Shown piece by piece: positions 34,430-46,295 of a stretch of 64,000 nt of DNA; positions within the stretch are counted from its first letter, which is position 1, and every line of letters begins with the position of its first letter. The notes beneath the pieces are model-generated. The model was not told where the DNA came from. It worked only from the letters and a program-made list of their open reading frames with translations, and made no database searches. The stretch covers positions 18,378,697 to 18,442,696 of the forward strand of contig NC_044922.1 in NCBI RefSeq assembly GCF_003576645.1. The letters are read 5' to 3'. Made by a program: the position numbers and the translations under genes. The stretch comes from Ipomoea triloba. Lineage: Eukaryota > Streptophyta > Magnoliopsida > Solanales > Convolvulaceae.

Positions 34430-35865
34430 TATAATTAACCATAAGAAATTGGAAACAAATATATAAAAGTTAATAACAAAAACCAACAAAGTAAAGGAAT
34501 CTCTTACTTAAGCCATGAGGCCGGTGTAACTGCTCTTTGAGGTTAAACCTGCGTCAAAGGGCCGCGTTGGCAAAGTTGTTTCGGCATTGTGGTTGGTTTT
34601 TTGCAAGGGAGAGGGGATGCTATAGAATCAAGAATTAGGATTAGGTATCATATACTATTCCCGGTCCATGGTATGACAATTGCAATTTATTGCAATCGGT
34701 ATACCATGAACCAGGGTTTACATTGCACTATATACCCTACTTCATGTGTTTGTGTTTTGTGTTATGAGTTTTTGTGTCTTGCGTTATAAATTTTGTACAT
34801 TATGAATACAAAATTTGTATCTGAAACAAATTAGTAATTGTGCAGTGTTTTATGTTATAAATTTCTGTGTTTTATGAAATTTGGTGCCTATAAATACAAA
34901 TTATGAACCTAAATCAAATTTCAAAAATAAGTAAATATATAACATCTTAATGTGCCTTGTGTTATGATATTTTATGTCTTGTGTTATGAAATTTTGTACC
35001 TTATTACGAGTATGAATTATGTACCTAGTCTTTTTATTCTAGTTGGGTCCATAATGCTATGGTGTGTGTCTTGTGTTGTGTTATTTTTGTGTTTTGTGTT
35101 ATTGTTGTACCTTACGAGTATGAATTATGTACCTCGTTGTTTCAATTCATGGTCCATAATGCTATGTGTACCCTAGTCCATTATATAAATTACATATTTA
35201 TTGGGTATGGGACTAGGAAATATGAATTAGGGAATTTTAAATTGCATTTTTAAAATAATAATAGTGGGCCTCAAAATTTCTAATTGTTATACAGTGGACC
35301 ATGGTCCATAGTGATATATGGAACATGGTCGTCAAATTAAACTGTAGTATAATTAAAATGATACTTTAGTGTTGTTAAAATGAAACTAGTGTGTGTGAAA
35401 AATGAAACTAAAAAACATAGCTCATTCAACAACGTATATTATTAAATGAAACTGTAGTATAATTAAAATGATACTTTAGTGTTCTTAAAATGAAACTAGT
35501 GGGTGTGGAAAATGAAACTAAAATTCAGCATCATACAATAACATATGTTATCAAATAAACGTGGAGTGTAATTAAAATAATACTTTAGTTATTAATTACA
35601 CTTAAACTAGTGTGTATGAAAAATGAAACTACAAAACAGAGCTCATACAATAATGTATATTGCATTGTCAAATGAAAGTGTAGTTGAATTAAAATGATAC
35701 TTTGGTATTACTATAATGAAACTAGTGCGTGTGAAATATTGTCAAATGAAACTGAATTATAATTAAATTGATACTTATTTCATATGGACCACATTACTAT
35801 ATGGACCGTGGATTGGCCGGCCCAACAAGTTAAGCATGTTTTTAGAATATTACTTTTAATCAAAT
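34430..35865 (+). repeat. R1, copy 8, enlarged by nested MITEs
   Basis: R1 text at 34430-34650, about 35200-35285 and 35812-35865. Inserted in it are a 'gttttgtgttatgaa' repeat-rich element (about 34657-35200) and a second element (next entry). No gene. Confidence 0.65.
35287..35812. mobile_element. Mutator-like MITE with internal tandem repeats
   Basis: The ends are 'gtggaccatggtccatagtg' and 'actatatggaccgtgg', inverted relative to each other. The interior is four degenerate units of roughly 115 bp, each with 'attaaaatgatactttagt' and 'aaatgaaact'. Confidence 0.65.
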
Positions 35866-35879
35866 TGTTACTTATATAT

Positions 35880-36440
35880 ATACTTGTTTTTCTTATGCGC
35901 GATGTGCAAAAAATAGGTGCCCAATATTAGTATTTTGTATTAAAATTTTAAATTTATTTAAATTTTAATATAGTAAATAATAATAATAATAATAAATTAT
36001 GTATAATTAAATATTTATATTTAAAAAGAATAACTAGCATACAACTCTAATATTTAATGTGTATATATTATTATTATTATTGAAGAATATAAGAAAATAT
36101 ATGGTGGATGCATGTGCATAGTAACAATAGTGGAAAAGATAACGGAAGTTATAATAGTAGGGGCATATTTGTCCAAAATATTATGTAATACAACTTTTAT
36201 AACATAATATACAAAAAAAAATTAAACGGAAAAAACAGACATAAATGAGGGGTATAACCTTCATCCACATTTATTATGTTTTTAGATTAGATATATATTT
36301 GTTTTTTATGACAAAGAAAACAATAAAAAAAAATTAAATTTATGTTGGAGCTTATTATACATTTTTCTCATATATCTTTATATATAAAAATTGTTACCTG
36401 GCCATTTCACAATTAGTCTATAATTTAAAATTTAAATGAT
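35880..36440. repeat. Dispersed repeat R4, copy 1
   Basis: Uninterrupted copy ('aaaataggtgcccaatatt' ... 'ggaaaagataacggaagttataa' ... 'gaggggtataaccttcat'). The second copy at 48485-49590 has the same order but carries two insertions, so this one shows the empty sites. Confidence 0.75.
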
Positions 36441-36448
36441 ATATAGTA

Positions 36449-36707
36449 CTACCTTTGTCCCATTTTGATTGTCTAATTCGTTTAACGAGGCTTGACATAC
36501 TGAAGTTATTTTTAATCTAATTTTTCATAATATTAAGTTTAGCATTAATATATAAAATTTATATATTTAGAAACTATATTAAAATTACTATTAAACACAA
36601 AAAAAAATTAAAAATAAAAAAAAATTACTAAAGAAAATAAGTAATAAAGAAAGAGTTGATTTGACCAATGAATAGTAAATAAGACATGTAAAATGGAATA
36701 GAGGGAG
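36449..36707. mobile_element. Stowaway-like MITE, copy 2
   Basis: Ends 'ctacctttgtcccatttt' and 'aaaatggaatagagggag' between TA dinucleotides (36447-36448 and 36708-36709). Interior clearly homologous to 2672-2930, with diverged termini. Confidence 0.85.
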
Positions 36708-36859
36708 TACTTTAAAATCTATTTAGCGAACAAATGCTACATATGAGAACTATTGAGCATCACACAAAGTGATAAGTTGCATTGTACTCCATTAAAAACA
36801 AAAACAAAAGAAAAAAACATTTCTATGTTGCATCCAAACTGAAGCATCTAAATTCATTC

Positions 36860-38822
36860 CTAAAATTCTGGGGGATCATTTAGTCTATAGTTAAAGTTGT
36901 TGTACTCGATGAAGACAATTTTTGCTTTTGGGGATGCACGAGGAAAGTCCAACAACTTCCTTGAGTTGATAAGAGCCGTTGCATTGTGCCTATTATGTAA
37001 TTCTTTAACAACAACTTTGTCTAGTGCAACAGATTTTGAGAGTAGTGCTTTCAAGAAAAGTATTTCATGTCTGGATCCTTTAAACCATTCAATCTTTACC
37101 GTATTAAGCATCTCCAAATTCTTATTTATAATGTCCGGACCCTCAAAAATTCTTGATGGATCTTCTTTGTCATCGATCCATTCCTCCTACAAGAAATGAA
37201 TCCTTATACAACTGATAGATAGAGAGGAAATTAAATCTGAAAAGAAATTAAAGAAAGAAATCAAGATTGGCAAATATATAAGATTGTGTCTCACATGTTT
37301 CTCTGCAGCAATCTCCAGTGTGCATAGATTGGGGGATTTTTCAAGCAATTGTATAGCACGTTTTAAGTGCCTCTCACAACCAAATCTGAAACGATTCAGC
37401 TTCATTACTTGCAGATTTCTTAACGTTGGTGCTTCTTCTGCAAGTTTTGCAGTCTTGAAAAAGAAACAATAAAGAGCAAATTTTAAACATGAAAGAACAC
37501 TTACAAGTCAGAATGAAAAACATTATATTAAATCAATAACAATTAACTTAGATAATATTGTCCCAACATGTGTATTTCATTTGACCTTAGGTGGGAGCTG
37601 ACCAACTTTAACTAAGAAAATCAAATGGACAGCCAATTCAAATCTAAAAAAGTCAATAAACAACTCTACAGAGTCAAACTTAGAACCTTGGATCTACCAA
37701 ACTAATTTTCCAGCCAATTAGTTGCCTCTATCATGTGTGTATTTTCAGCCTAGGTTGTCAATGGAACCAAGAAGGCCAAATAGACAACCGATTTAAACAA
37801 AGAAAGCCAATAAACAATTCTATTGAGAGTCAAACTTGAAAGCTTGTGGCTACCAAACTAACTGTCCTACGGTCCTACCAACTTAATTAGTGTATTCCAT
37901 GTGACCCCAGTGACAAAAAATTACAAGATTAAACTGGCCTAGGTCGTCCATCGCCGGAAGGCCAAGGTTGCAATAAAGGACCACAAGAAGGGTAAACCCT
38001 TGCTTTCTAGGTTGTCCATGGTAGGCCAGCTTAAGTTGTGGATAAAGGACCATATGAGGAGGATAAATCGACCCCAAGTTGTCTATCATACACTGAAAAA
38101 TTAAACCACTAAAAACCCTAGATTGTAAGGGTAAACCATCCTAGATTGTCTATCGCCAGAAGGCCTAAGTTGTGATAAAGGATCACAAAAACGGTAAACT
38201 GACCTAGATTATCCATAGAACCATGGGCAACCGATTCAAACCAAGAGGACTTATAATCTAACCATCCTATCAACTTAGCATACCAGCAGCCTAAGACCGA
38301 GTGAAACCAAAGAAGGTCAAATGGGCAACCAGTTCAAAATATATTGTGGTTAGACTGGTTACCAAAGGTTGGCCTACCATTTGCATGAAGTAAATAGGTA
38401 ATTCAAGAGTAGATCGAGATTCTCACCTCTGACAAATCAGCTGATAAGCAAAGATACTTAATTGCAATAAGCCATCTGGGTATAGAAACATACGGAAAAC
38501 AATTAGAATACAACTGAGAGAAGCTTCTAAGGTTTGGAGCACTTATATCAATCTTCTCAATCCCATCACAAATTTGGTAAGCCAGCTTCTCTAGTTTAGG
38601 AATACTATAGACCACATTTCCTTTAACATTATTATGCTTATAGGAAACATTTTCCAAAACTAATGAAGTGACGCCAGGAAATATACAACCACCATCCACA
38701 GGCAAATTAATAAGAAAACCTCGAAGTTTGAGGTGCTTAATTGTGTGGCACGAGACTATACAAAATGGCAGTTTATATTTCCGGTGTCTAAATACAACCG
38801 CGCGCTCAGACTTTGATGGAAA
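36860..38822 (-). pseudogene. 3' half of an inversion-split F-box/FBD gene, subfamily B
   Basis: The rest of exon 1 is 38427-38822, exon 2 37295-37453 (53 codons) and exon 3 36860-37186 (109 codons with stop). All junctions are GT-AG and phase 0. It encodes LRR text (KLPFCIVSCHTIKHLKL, IFPGVTSLVLENV) and a complete FBD (LNTVKIEWFKGSRHEILFL). The F-box half lies next door in the opposite orientation at 39181-39560, so this half has no start. Intron 1 (37454-38426) holds several degenerate units with 'gataaaggaccac' and 'ggttgtcc', shared with the intron of the paralogue at 53423. Confidence 0.88.
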
Positions 38823-39078
38823 ACTTTAGATGTTGATTGAAAAAAATATTAATTATTAATTTAATTAGAAGTTATAAACCAAGTTTATGTATTCATCTCT
38901 TTATTAAAAAAAATAATAATTAAACAATGCACATCCTAAGCGGTATGCGGTAGACACTAGAACTCTTCCCAACTCAAACAACTAGGCGATACACTGTAGA
39001 AAGGATACTTCTTCCTCCCCTAATCTCTTTAATTTCTTCCCAACTCAAACAATAAGGAGTATCGATCTTCTGATCTAG

Positions 39079-39210
39079 TAGTGGCGATGAATTTTTCTTG
39101 TTTTTTTCAATTCAATGGCTAGTTGTGAGCGGATTGAAACCTAATAGTGGCTGTGAATTTTTCTTGTTTTTTTCAATTCAATGGCTAGTTGTGAGCGGAT
39201 CGAAACCGGA
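39079..39210. repeat. 66-bp tandem duplication containing the start codon
   Basis: Units begin 'tagtggcgatgaattttt' (39079) and 'tagtggctgtgaattttt' (39145). Each contains ATGGCTAGTTGTGAGCGG. The first ATG (39115) reads nine codons to TAA at 39142-39144; the second (39181) opens the F-box frame. Confidence 0.9.
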
Positions 39211-39560
39211 TCGGATTTAATAAATGGACTGCCTGTAGATTTAAAGGAAAGAATTTTGGAGTGTTTGCCCACCCGAGACGTTGTCAGAACTGCTTTGCTC
39301 TCAACTCACTGGAAGGATGTTTGCTTGCGCCATGGTCGGCTAGCATTCGATTGGGACTTCATCAAATGGGTTCAAGAATGCAAACTTGACTCCACAACTG
39401 TCATCACCATAATTGATAATAGTCTCTTGCTCCGTGTTGGACTCGTCAAGAAATTTACTCTCCACATCTCCTGTTTAGGTGTTCAATTGCAACAATCTGA
39501 CATAAATAGGTGGTGTCTTTTACTATCAACAAATGGTGTCGGGGAACTTAACCTGTCTTC
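39181..39560 (+). pseudogene. 5' half of the inversion-split F-box gene, subfamily B
   Basis: About 127 codons: start MASCERIETGSD, F-box at about residues 14-58 (LPVDLKERILECLPTRDVVRT, LSTHWKDVCLRHGRLAF), then VGLVKKFTL and ending at GELNLSSLC. It then runs into unrelated MITE sequence, and the open frame continues to 39615. The intact paralogue order is at 53423. The missing remainder matches the minus-strand segment that ends at 38822. It could still make an F-box-only polypeptide that binds SKP1 without a substrate domain; that is speculative. Confidence 0.85.
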
Positions 39561-39564
39561 TTTG

Positions 39565-40015
39565 TGTGGTTTATGGATTGTGGTCTATGCATCAAAACGA
39601 CGTTGTTTTGATTAATGAAAACAAACAACTGAAACGGCTCCGTTCCGCGCTGTTACATTGCAGTTTTCTTTAAACACAACTGCAGTTTTTTTCGATATAA
39701 CTACAATTTCATTCGACATTATACACTCAAATATGTGAAATTGTTATTCCGTTTCCTTTCAACACAACTATAATTTCTTTTATAATACACTGCAGTTTCT
39801 TTTCAACATAACTACAATATTATTTCGTTATAATTACAGTTTATTTGGACAATATATACTCAAATATGTGAAATTGTTATTCAGTTTCATTTTATATACA
39901 CTGCAGTTTTCTTTCAACACAACTACAGTTTCATTTTGATATAACTATAATTTCATTTGATAATATAAAAACAAATGTGAGCCAGTATCTTTCGAACCGC
40001 CATTTCTCTTATATA
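39565..40015. mobile_element. MITE-like element with tandem interior
   Basis: Begins 'tatggattgtggtctatgc' and continues as repeated 'ctgcagttt' / 'caacacaactacagtttc' units. It lies at the right breakpoint of the inferred inversion. The ends are not resolved. Confidence 0.5.
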
Positions 40016-40346
40016 AGTTATAACCAAAGTAAAATATGTTTTTACTCCATAATCACTCTCATCTGCTAACTTACCCAATAAAGATCCAAAAGAAGGATAA
40101 GTGGGTGAGAAGCCTAAGCCATCCAGGCCAGTTGGGACTTGGGGCTCCTGTAGTCTAAGTATACAAACTTATAATCAAATTAAAACATCATTGCATTGAA
40201 GTCATAAGAAACACTTAGCTTGGCTAAGCACCCACATCATCTGAAGTAAAATATAAGTACAATTAACTAAAAGTTTAGTTTCAACTTCCACCACAGCCAT
40301 TGATTATTTGATTGCATTTCTATATATTGCATCCTAACCCATGGAG

Positions 40347-41831
40347 CTACCAACGCGTCGACAAACTAAATTCGTAAAGCTCAGGGTGACCAATCAGGGT
40401 ATGTGGCAACCAGACTTCCTTGAAGACGAGTTGTGCTTTTGGAGATGCATGCGGGAAGCACAACAACTCCCTTGAGATATCACATTCCATCGTACTACCC
40501 TTCTGAATAAATACTTTCTCGAGTTGAGGGGATTTTGAGAGCAGTGTTTTCAAAAATAGCATTTCGAGTGTAGATCCACTATGACATTCAAACTTGATTG
40601 TGTTAAGCTTCGTCAAATCCTGAATATTAAAGCACCCATCTGGATCCTCCAAAACTCGTAGTCTTGAAGCTGCTTCTTTGTCATCCCTCCAACTTGACTG
40701 CAACTCAAGAAGAAATGAAAAACACTCACAACTCTGAGGAAATTTGAAAAAGAAAAACAAAAACAGAAGATTGCCAAATATATACTCAACCTTTTCTGCC
40801 ATAATCCCCAGTTCACATAGGTTGGGACATTTTTTAATCAATTGCATAGCAACAGTGAGCTGCTTCCCACAACCAAAACTTAATTCATACAGCTTCATTA
40901 CTTGCAGATTTAATGCAGTTGGGAATGTTGGTACGGCTGCTGCAACAGGTTTACGCTTCAAAAACATAATAAACAACAAAAACTAAATCAGTGTGTATAA
41001 ATAATGGATGTGTGTATTACATACATATCCTTTTGCATTAAGATAATATGAAGTCCAGATTCTCACCGACAACAACAGGCCAGACAAACAAAGTGTCTTT
41101 ATTGCTTTCAAATGAAACTTAAGCCATCTCGATTCAAACACATACACTACATCAATAGCAGAGAAGCTTTCAAGTTTTGGAGAACTGATCTCAAAAGTAT
41201 TGATCCCTCCACAAGAACCACTGAGAGCCAGCTTCTCAAGATTAGGAATAATACATGACACAATTCCATTAGCACTACGCTTAAACTCCACATTCTTGAA
41301 CCGCAATAAGGTGACACCAGGAAATATACAAGGAGCATTACGCGGGCAACCAATAAGGAAGCCTTCAAGGTTCAGATGCCTAATTGTAGGACAGGAGAGT
41401 ACCCAAATTGGCACATCATATTTTTGTCCCGAAACAACTAAAGCAATGCTAAGTTCCTCAACCCCATTTCTTGATAGAAAAAGACACCACCTGTCTAAAT
41501 CACACTGATTCAGCATTAAATCTGACTGGGAATTGGATAGGGTAAATTTCTTAACCGGTGCAGCACGGTGTATGATAACGCGATCTAATATGTTCACCAT
41601 GCGTTTGTAGCCTCCGTATTTCTGGGCACATTTGAAGAAGAAGGCATTATCAAACACAAGCCGCCCATGCCGCAACCAAACATCCCTCCACTCAGTGGAT
41701 AGCAGAGCAATCCTAGCAGCGTCTCGAGTGGGCAAACACTCTAAAATTTTATCCTTAAGATCTCCTGGCAGCTGACTTATAATATCCCTTCTTTCATTCG
41801 ATTCTGATGTTCTTCGACGAGAACTAGCCAT
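40347..41831 (-). CDS. F-box/LRR/FBD protein, subfamily B, intact
   Basis: Exon 1 41067-41831 (255 codons), exon 2 40791-40955 (55) and exon 3 40347-40697 (117 with stop); GT-AG, phase 0; 426 residues. F-box at about residues 16-60 (LPGDLKDKILECLPTRDAARI, LSTEWRDVWLRHGRLVF). LRR-like strands are GVEELSIALVV and TIRHLNLEGFLIG, with IFPGVTLLRF after them. The FBD has LNTIKFECHSGSTLEMLFLK and SPQLEKVFIQ. Expected role: substrate receptor of an SCF ubiquitin ligase; substrate unknown. It is the intact sister of the pseudogene at 5198-6230. A long 5' leader lies at 41832-42170. Confidence 0.92.
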
Positions 41832-42175
41832 TGGATACGAAACAAAAATATATTTGAACTTACGAAATTCCTAAAGCTTCTATGTTTTTGCAGAAATAAG
41901 CACCGGAGAATCGGAGACAAAAAAGGTTTTCTAATTCTTCATAGGAGTTTCAGTGAGAGAAAGGAAAGGCGGAAGAATACATACATACACGCAGACAAAC
42001 CTGTAATCGAAACCGCGAAGAGGAGAACCTTTCTAGTTCTATGCTCCGACCCGAGTGAAATCGGTACACTGCTAAGGACTCCGCAGAGAATAACATTGAA
42101 TCGGCGGGTGAAGATTCTGTAGCTCCATGTATCACAGAGAAGAATCGTACGGCGGCGCGTATGAGAAAGGCGCGC
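41832..42175 (-). promoter_or_regulatory. Probable 5' leader of the gene at 40347-41831, with leader intron
   Basis: Read on the minus strand, a GC-rich segment (42160-41990) ends in 'gattacag/gtttgtctgcg', a plausible donor, and is followed by a pyrimidine-rich stretch leading to the ATG at 41831. The pseudogene at 5.0 kb keeps both flanks of this leader but lacks its middle. Plant F-box genes of this type often have a leader intron. No TATA box is claimed. Confidence 0.5.
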
Positions 42176-42948
42176 GTTTTCCCTCCATTATTCGTCGCTT
42201 TCTTCGATCAATCCCCTCCCCAAGCGATTATATTTCCCCCTCTAAGCCCTAGAGATTGACTAAAATACGACGCCCTAAACCCTAGTACTAATGACAAATG
42301 CCTAGCTGCTCAAATTTCACATTGGTACAAGGCTAGTTGTTACTTGGTTGATAGCCCAAATCATGTGTGGAATTAATGTAGGAATAAAGGTCTTAATTTC
42401 CTTTGATGCTATCTTATGTAAAAGTCAATGACAAACACTCTCAAGCCTAGGTTTATTTTTGAAGAATCGTGGTTAAATGTACGTAGCAGTCTCAAGATTT
42501 AGTAGTCTTAAGAGATTAAAAATTCTGATTTGTGGTAAAAATGTACCATTTCTAAGTACGACTAAAATGTTGTGTACGAAGAAGTTTTCAATAATGTGTA
42601 ATACAATTGCAACGTTTATCGTTTCAAATTTATTAAATATTCATATATTCCATTTATCTCTTATTTTTTTTTACTGTATATTCTATATATTATATATATA
42701 GCCGTGCATCGCACGTGCGCAAATACTAGTTGATAGAATGATAGTTTTTATGTAGTGTTTGATAAATGGTTGATCAGCCAATTTTTAATATCAAGATTTA
42801 TGACATAAATAGTGGTGTTTGGTAAATATGCTGATAGGATAATTGGGCAAGATGCACTAGATCCTAGAGAAACCGACATGAAGAGATAAGGGGTAACGTA
42901 GCAACTGCATACACACTTAAGAGGAGATCACAATATTTACTTTAGCAC

Positions 42949-43112
42949 CGTTACATTAAGCAAAGAGATGTTGTACACGTCTCCCCTATACTATTAATGG
43001 AGCGTTACATTAAGCAAAGAGACGTTGTACACGTCTCCCCTGCACTATTAATGGAGCGTTACATTAAGCAAAGAGACGGTGTACACGTCTCCCCTGTACT
43101 ATTAATGGAGAG
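42949..43112. repeat. Three tandem 54-bp repeats
   Basis: Units start 'ttacattaagcaaagagac' at 42951, 43005 and 43059. Each contains 'gtacacgtctcccc' with an ACGT core and 'actattaatggag'. No gene adjoins. 42250-42940 is otherwise AT-rich with no recognised gene. Confidence 0.9.
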
Positions 43113-43278
43113 TTGCCATTTGCCCCTAAAAAATGAAACATCTATGAACCATTGATCTTAAATTGTGTAGTTGAAAAATCTAACATTTGAAAAAAAAATT
43201 CATTTCAATTGCCCTCAATTTTTAACCAAATTACAACATTGCCATTACTCTCTCTATTCAGACACTAAGGGGAATAGG

Positions 43279-44324
43279 GGGTGTATTCGATCAAAACTTT
43301 TAAAGACGACTTTTAAAGTGATGGATTTTAATTGAATTTTGCAGAGGTTTTTTAGACTTTCTTAGAATCTTTTAAACGCTTATCAACTTTGTAAGAGTTT
43401 ATAAATATCCGTAGGACAAACATTTATAGACTTTTAAAAACTTTTTCATATTAAAAAGTCTACAAAAACCATTAAAACTCTAAATTGAATACACACTCAC
43501 AAACATTCCATAACTTTTATTAATATATTATTTATAATTTTCTTACAAAAATATATTTTTATAAATCATAAATAAATTAATGCATTGTAAAAAAATAAAA
43601 CATAAATATTGATTGTCAAAAATAGATTATATTAATCTCTCAAAAAATTCAACTTAACACAAATACATATATTAATAATTAATTAACATACAATTATATT
43701 AAATTATATTAATTAAATAAAAATTATAAAATATAAATTATATTTTTAAATAGATCAGAATATTTATGTATTTTGAAAAAAAAAATATATTTATGTAGTT
43801 GTTGCTGCTGTTCGCAGCATAAATTTGCTGCGAACAGCCTTGCTGTGATCGCAACATAAATTTGCTGCGAACAGCAGCAAGTTTTGCTGCGATTGCAGCA
43901 ATTTTTTTTGTTGCGATCGCAATATTTTTTTCTCTGAATATTTTGAAACGTACCGTAAAATTGATGAAAATTTGTTCTGGTTTAGATAGAGAAAAAAAGT
44001 ATGTAGAGAATGTTGAAAAGTTTGGGGTTAGAGGGTCGGATTTCATCTATTTATATTAATGAAGAAAAAGTCTATACAAATCTTATTTTAACATAATCTA
44101 TGAAAGTTAATAACTTTTTGAATACCAGTAGACTTTTAAAGACTCTATAAAAGTCTAAATCGAATACCAGTATACTTTTAAAGAGTTTTGAAAAGTCTAG
44201 ATCCAATACCAGTAGACTTTTAAAGAGTATTTATAAGTCTAAATTGAATACCGCCAAACTTTTAAAGTTAGTAAAAGTTTTTAAAAGTCTATGAAAGTCA
44301 TGATTGAATACACCCCCCTAAGGC
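43279..44324. mobile_element. Non-autonomous element with 'gtattcaatc' termini
   Basis: Inverted ends: 'gggggtgtattcgatcaaaac' and 'catgattgaatacaccccc'. The interior has repeated 'ctttttaaagagt' / 'gaataccagtaga' units near the right end and AT-rich filler. Same family as the element nested at 24283-25545 and text near 49690-49900. The frames around 43738-44059 are low complexity. Confidence 0.7.
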
Positions 44325-46295
44325 TCTTTTGACAGATCTTATTTAGGAGATTATAACTTATTTTAAACTACTAATAAGCTATAAACTCTGTTTGGTAATG
44401 TTATAAAAATAAGCTAATAGCTTAAAATTAGAGATTATTTTGAAAAGTTACCTTAGGTAACTTTTCAAAAATAAGCTAGTAGCTTCCTAACTTTTTTCTA
44501 TCTTTATCCTTATTATTTTAAATAAATGACATCATTTATCCCTCCCAATTAAACCCTTTTGGCCTTTTCTTCTTCAATATATTTGGTTGTAATTTCAATT
44601 TGACATTTATGTTTGAACATTAATTTTTGTATGAACTAATTTTATGAATTATAAACATTTTGTTTTACTTTATATATTTTCAAATATATGTTTTTACGTT
44701 ATATTTTATTAAAATTATTTTATATTTTAATATGTAAACAAACTTATTTAAATTTAAAACTATTTAAAATTTTAAAAGGTATCATTTTTAGTTTTTTTTT
44801 ACATTTATCAGCTTATCAAAAAGTTAATTTTTACCAAAAGCTTTTAAGCTTAAGGCTATGTTTGGCAAATCTAGCTGAAATGGTAGCTAAAAGCTGAAAA
44901 GTAGCTGAAAGCTGAAAAGCTATAAGTTCAAAGCTGAAATCTGAAGAGCTGTTAAGCTAGCTGTTATGCTTAAAAGTGTTTGGTAAAATTAGCTTTTTGA
45001 TAAGTTGATAAATGTAAAAAGACTAAAAAGGACATCGACATAAAAGTTAAATAATTTTAAATTTAAATAGGTTTGTTTACATATTAAAATATAAAATAAT
45101 GAAATCAATATAATTTAATAAAATATAAAGTAAGAACATATATTTAAAAATATATAAAGTAAAACAAAATGTTTATAATTCATAAAATTAGTTCATACAA
45201 AAATTATTGTTCAAACACAAATATCAAATTAAAATTACAACGAAACATATTGAAGAAAAAATGCCAAAAGAGTTTTAATTGGGAGGGATAAATGATGTCA
45301 TTTATTTAAAATAATAAGGATAAAGATGGAAAAAAGTTAAGAAGCTACTAGCTTATTTTTGAAAAGCTACCTGAAGTAGCGTTTCAAAATAAACTCTTAT
45401 TTTAAGCTACTAGCTTATTTTGATAGCATTACCAAACAAAGCTTATAGCTTATTAGTAGCTTAAAATAAGATATAAGCTCCTAAATAAGCTCTGCCAAAC
45501 ACAGCCTAACAGCTCTCTAGATTTCAGCTTCGAGTTTATAACTTTTCAGCTTTCAGTTACCTTTTCAGTTAGGTTTGTCAAATATAGCCTAAATCCGATA
45601 CCCCAAATCCTATAAAAAAAATCCAAACAATGTCTTCGGCTTTCAGTGATGATGGCTATGTTTGGCAAATATAGCTGAAAAGGTAGCTGAAAGTTGAAAA
45701 GTAGCTGAAAACTGAAAAGCTATAAGCTCGAAGCTGAAATCTAAAGAGCTGTTAAGCTAGCTGTTATGCTTTAAAGTGTTTGGTAAAATTAGCTTTTTGA
45801 TAAGACGATAAATGTAAAAAGACTAAAAAGGGCATCTTCATACAATTTAAATAATTTTAAATTTAAATATGTTTGTTTATATATTAAAACATAAAATAAT
45901 GAAATCAATATATTTAAATAAAATATAAAGTAAGAACATATATTTGAAAATATATAAAGTAAAAAAAAAAATTTATAACTCATAAGATTAGTTCATACAA
46001 AAATTAATGTTCAAAAACAAATGTTAAACTGAAATTACAACCAAACATAATGAAAAGAAAAATGTTAAAAGGGTTTTAATTGAGAGGGATAAAAGATGTC
46101 ATTTATTTAAAATAATAAGGATAAAGATGGAAAAAAATTAAAAAGCTACTAGCTTATTTTTGAAAAGCTTACCTCAAATAGCGTTTCAAAATAAGCTCTT
46201 ATTTTAAGCTACTAGCTTATTTTGAGAACATTACCAAACAGATAAGCTTATTAGTAGCTTAAAATAAGCTATAAGCTCTGCCAAACAGAGCCGAT
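44325..46295. mobile_element. Cluster of three hAT-like MITEs
   Basis: About 44330-44490 has an end 'aggctcttttgacagatc'. 44852-45592 has inverted ends 'ggctatgtttggcaaatctag' and 'tttgtcaaatatagcc' with 'agctgaaaagtagctgaaa' subterminal repeats. 45655-46292 starts with the same end and stops at 'gctctgccaaacagagcc'. The last two are about 80-90 percent alike by eye. No coding sequence. Confidence 0.7.

Noticed and set aside
42949..43112. CRISPR-like array
   Set aside because: The repeats are contiguous with no unique spacers, and the genome is plant nuclear.
43738..44059. Small proteins from the Ala/Ile-rich frames
   Set aside because: The frames come from an imperfect palindromic low-complexity tract inside a MITE-like element (repeated gctgcgaacagc).
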